Of a stretch of DNA of 64,000 nt, positions 61,559-64,000 are shown one piece after another. The position numbers were made by a program, and so were the translations under genes. This DNA is from Notospermus geniculatus (lineage: Eukaryota; Nemertea; Pilidiophora; Heteronemertea; Lineidae): assembly GCA_002633025.1 (NCBI GenBank), contig NMRB01000555.1, positions 158,931 to 222,930 on the forward strand, read 5' to 3'. Positions within the stretch are counted from its first letter, which is position 1. Every line of letters begins with the position of its first letter. The notes under the pieces are model-generated. The model ran no database searches, was not told the origin of the DNA, and saw only the letters and a list, made by a program, of their open reading frames with translations.

Positions 61559-62614
61559 CCCAGACACTCACTAAACTGTTTGATAATATATTTCTCCATT
61601 CGAATTCATACTTTTCTTTTGTTGGGTATTCTGCTGGTGAGTTCAGAACTTGTGTTTTATGCCGTTGATCAAACCGGTGACAATGATAATGAAACAAAAT
61701 GCACGCTATGCATATGCATATGCACATGCACATGCACTGCATGCATGCTACATGTTATACTGCCATGGCCCATGCCCATGATTGCTATGCAGGAGACACT
61801 AATAATGGACGAGCTCAGTGTAGGCATTTGAGTACAATACAGAAGTTCTGCTGAGATATAGGCCTATGATTTGAATATTTTTATCGACGGTTCTGCGTTG
61901 CCCGGCGGCGTTGCCGTTGGCGCTCTTGGCCCGCTATACCACACTTGACTTGAGCCATAGCTAGCTAGCTACCTGATTGACAACATATAAAAACATGCCA
62001 TCTTCTAGGCCTACTAGTACTATGTCTTCGTGTGCTGTGGTCGTGTGGAGCTGGGCTTGGGTTCATTGCTTGACATATTGAATTGGTAGTGTTTGAGCCA
62101 GTATTGTTTCTTTGATCAATGGCCTACCAATTTGTCGTCAGGATGGCTAATTGTCTAGGATGGTGTTTTCTGCTATCATGTAGAATACCGCAGGGCTTAC
62201 TCAACTGGGTCCGAGTTGTTACGTCAGTGCGAGTCGAGGTTTTAAAAGTGATGAAAGGCCCCTGCTGATGTCTTCCAGGTTATACATACGTAGCAGGTGT
62301 GTCCAACATGTGTTTTAAAATCCACTCAGGAAACTTATAATTCCTGCTGAGAAATTCTACCACTCGGTTGGGGTCAGATTTGTCGTTATTAAAAACTATT
62401 ATATTTTTGTGCCTGAATTGGATTTCAGTTCTATAAACCCCTTGTCTTTAGATATGAGACTTTACATTACAATTTACAGATCCATAAGATTATATTCTCA
62501 TAGATGTTAACCTAAAAATATTTTCTTATGTATGGGTTGGGTATTACTGGCACTGGCAGCTGTAGAATTCAAAATAACTGAACTTATACTTTCATTTTCA
62601 CTTTTCAGCATTGA

Positions 62615-64000
<1,386 letters not shown>

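Larger units (their letters stand above)
61115..62608. promoter_or_regulatory. Divergent PLK4/HSPA4 promoter region and HSPA4 5' UTR
   Basis: The 1.5-kb spacer should hold both promoters. The heat-shock element and TATA box at 61501-61558 face HSPA4. A donor-like CTG/GTGAGT at about 61633-61641 and the acceptor at 62607-62608 suggest an untranslated first exon and a ~970-base 5' intron for HSPA4. A cluster of ATGCAT/ATGCAC words at 61698-61752 would lie in that intron. The exon/intron reading is inference. Confidence 0.5.

Overview
The window is from an intron-rich bilaterian animal genome, most likely a marine invertebrate. Exon phases, GT-AG introns, animal gene families and many small palindromic DNA-transposon relics support this. 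I cannot name a species. I found seven protein-coding genes and rebuilt them exon by exon. Left to right they are: the last coding exon of a signal peptidase complex subunit 3 gene (SPCS3, +, ends 1545); a USP12/USP46 deubiquitinase (-, 5974-8320, first exon not found); ribosomal protein L21 (RPL21, +, 11606-12900); a 12-exon DEG/ENaC-type sodium channel (-, 14598-21454); a galactose-3-O-sulfotransferase-like enzyme (+, main exon 23639-24704); a 13-exon PLK4 centriole kinase (-, 46999-61114); and the first coding exon of an HSPA4/HSP110-type chaperone (+, 62636-62742), which continues past the right edge.

Layout. SPCS3 and USP12/46 converge. USP12/46 and RPL21 are head to head across about 3.3 kb that holds a perfect 224-bp palindromic hAT-like MITE, a 78-bp palindrome, an ~85-bp minisatellite and a tRNA-derived element. 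The channel gene carries a different MITE in several of its introns. About 24.9-46.9 kb has no gene I can support. It contains a ~1.4-kb tandem segmental array (30.8-35.0 kb) and a second duplication (34.9-37.1 kb). Copies with and without inserts there expose two transposon insertions with 5-bp target-site duplications. PLK4 and HSPA4 diverge from a ~1.5-kb spacer that contains a perfect three-unit heat-shock element followed by a TATA box, placed to drive HSPA4.

Two gene pairs match what I recall of human gene order (USP12-RPL21 on 13q12; HSPA4L-PLK4 on 4q28), so this piece seems to keep ancient neighbourhoods. The channel and PLK4 models are clean: all intron phases agree and there are no internal stops. 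USP12/46 (two sites) and RPL21 (one site) have reading-frame breaks inside conserved exons, each best explained as two extra bases. They are most likely sequence errors but are worth checking. The genes belong to unrelated pathways (secretion, ubiquitin removal, translation, ion transport, glycan sulfation, centriole duplication, proteostasis); nothing suggests a single functional cluster.
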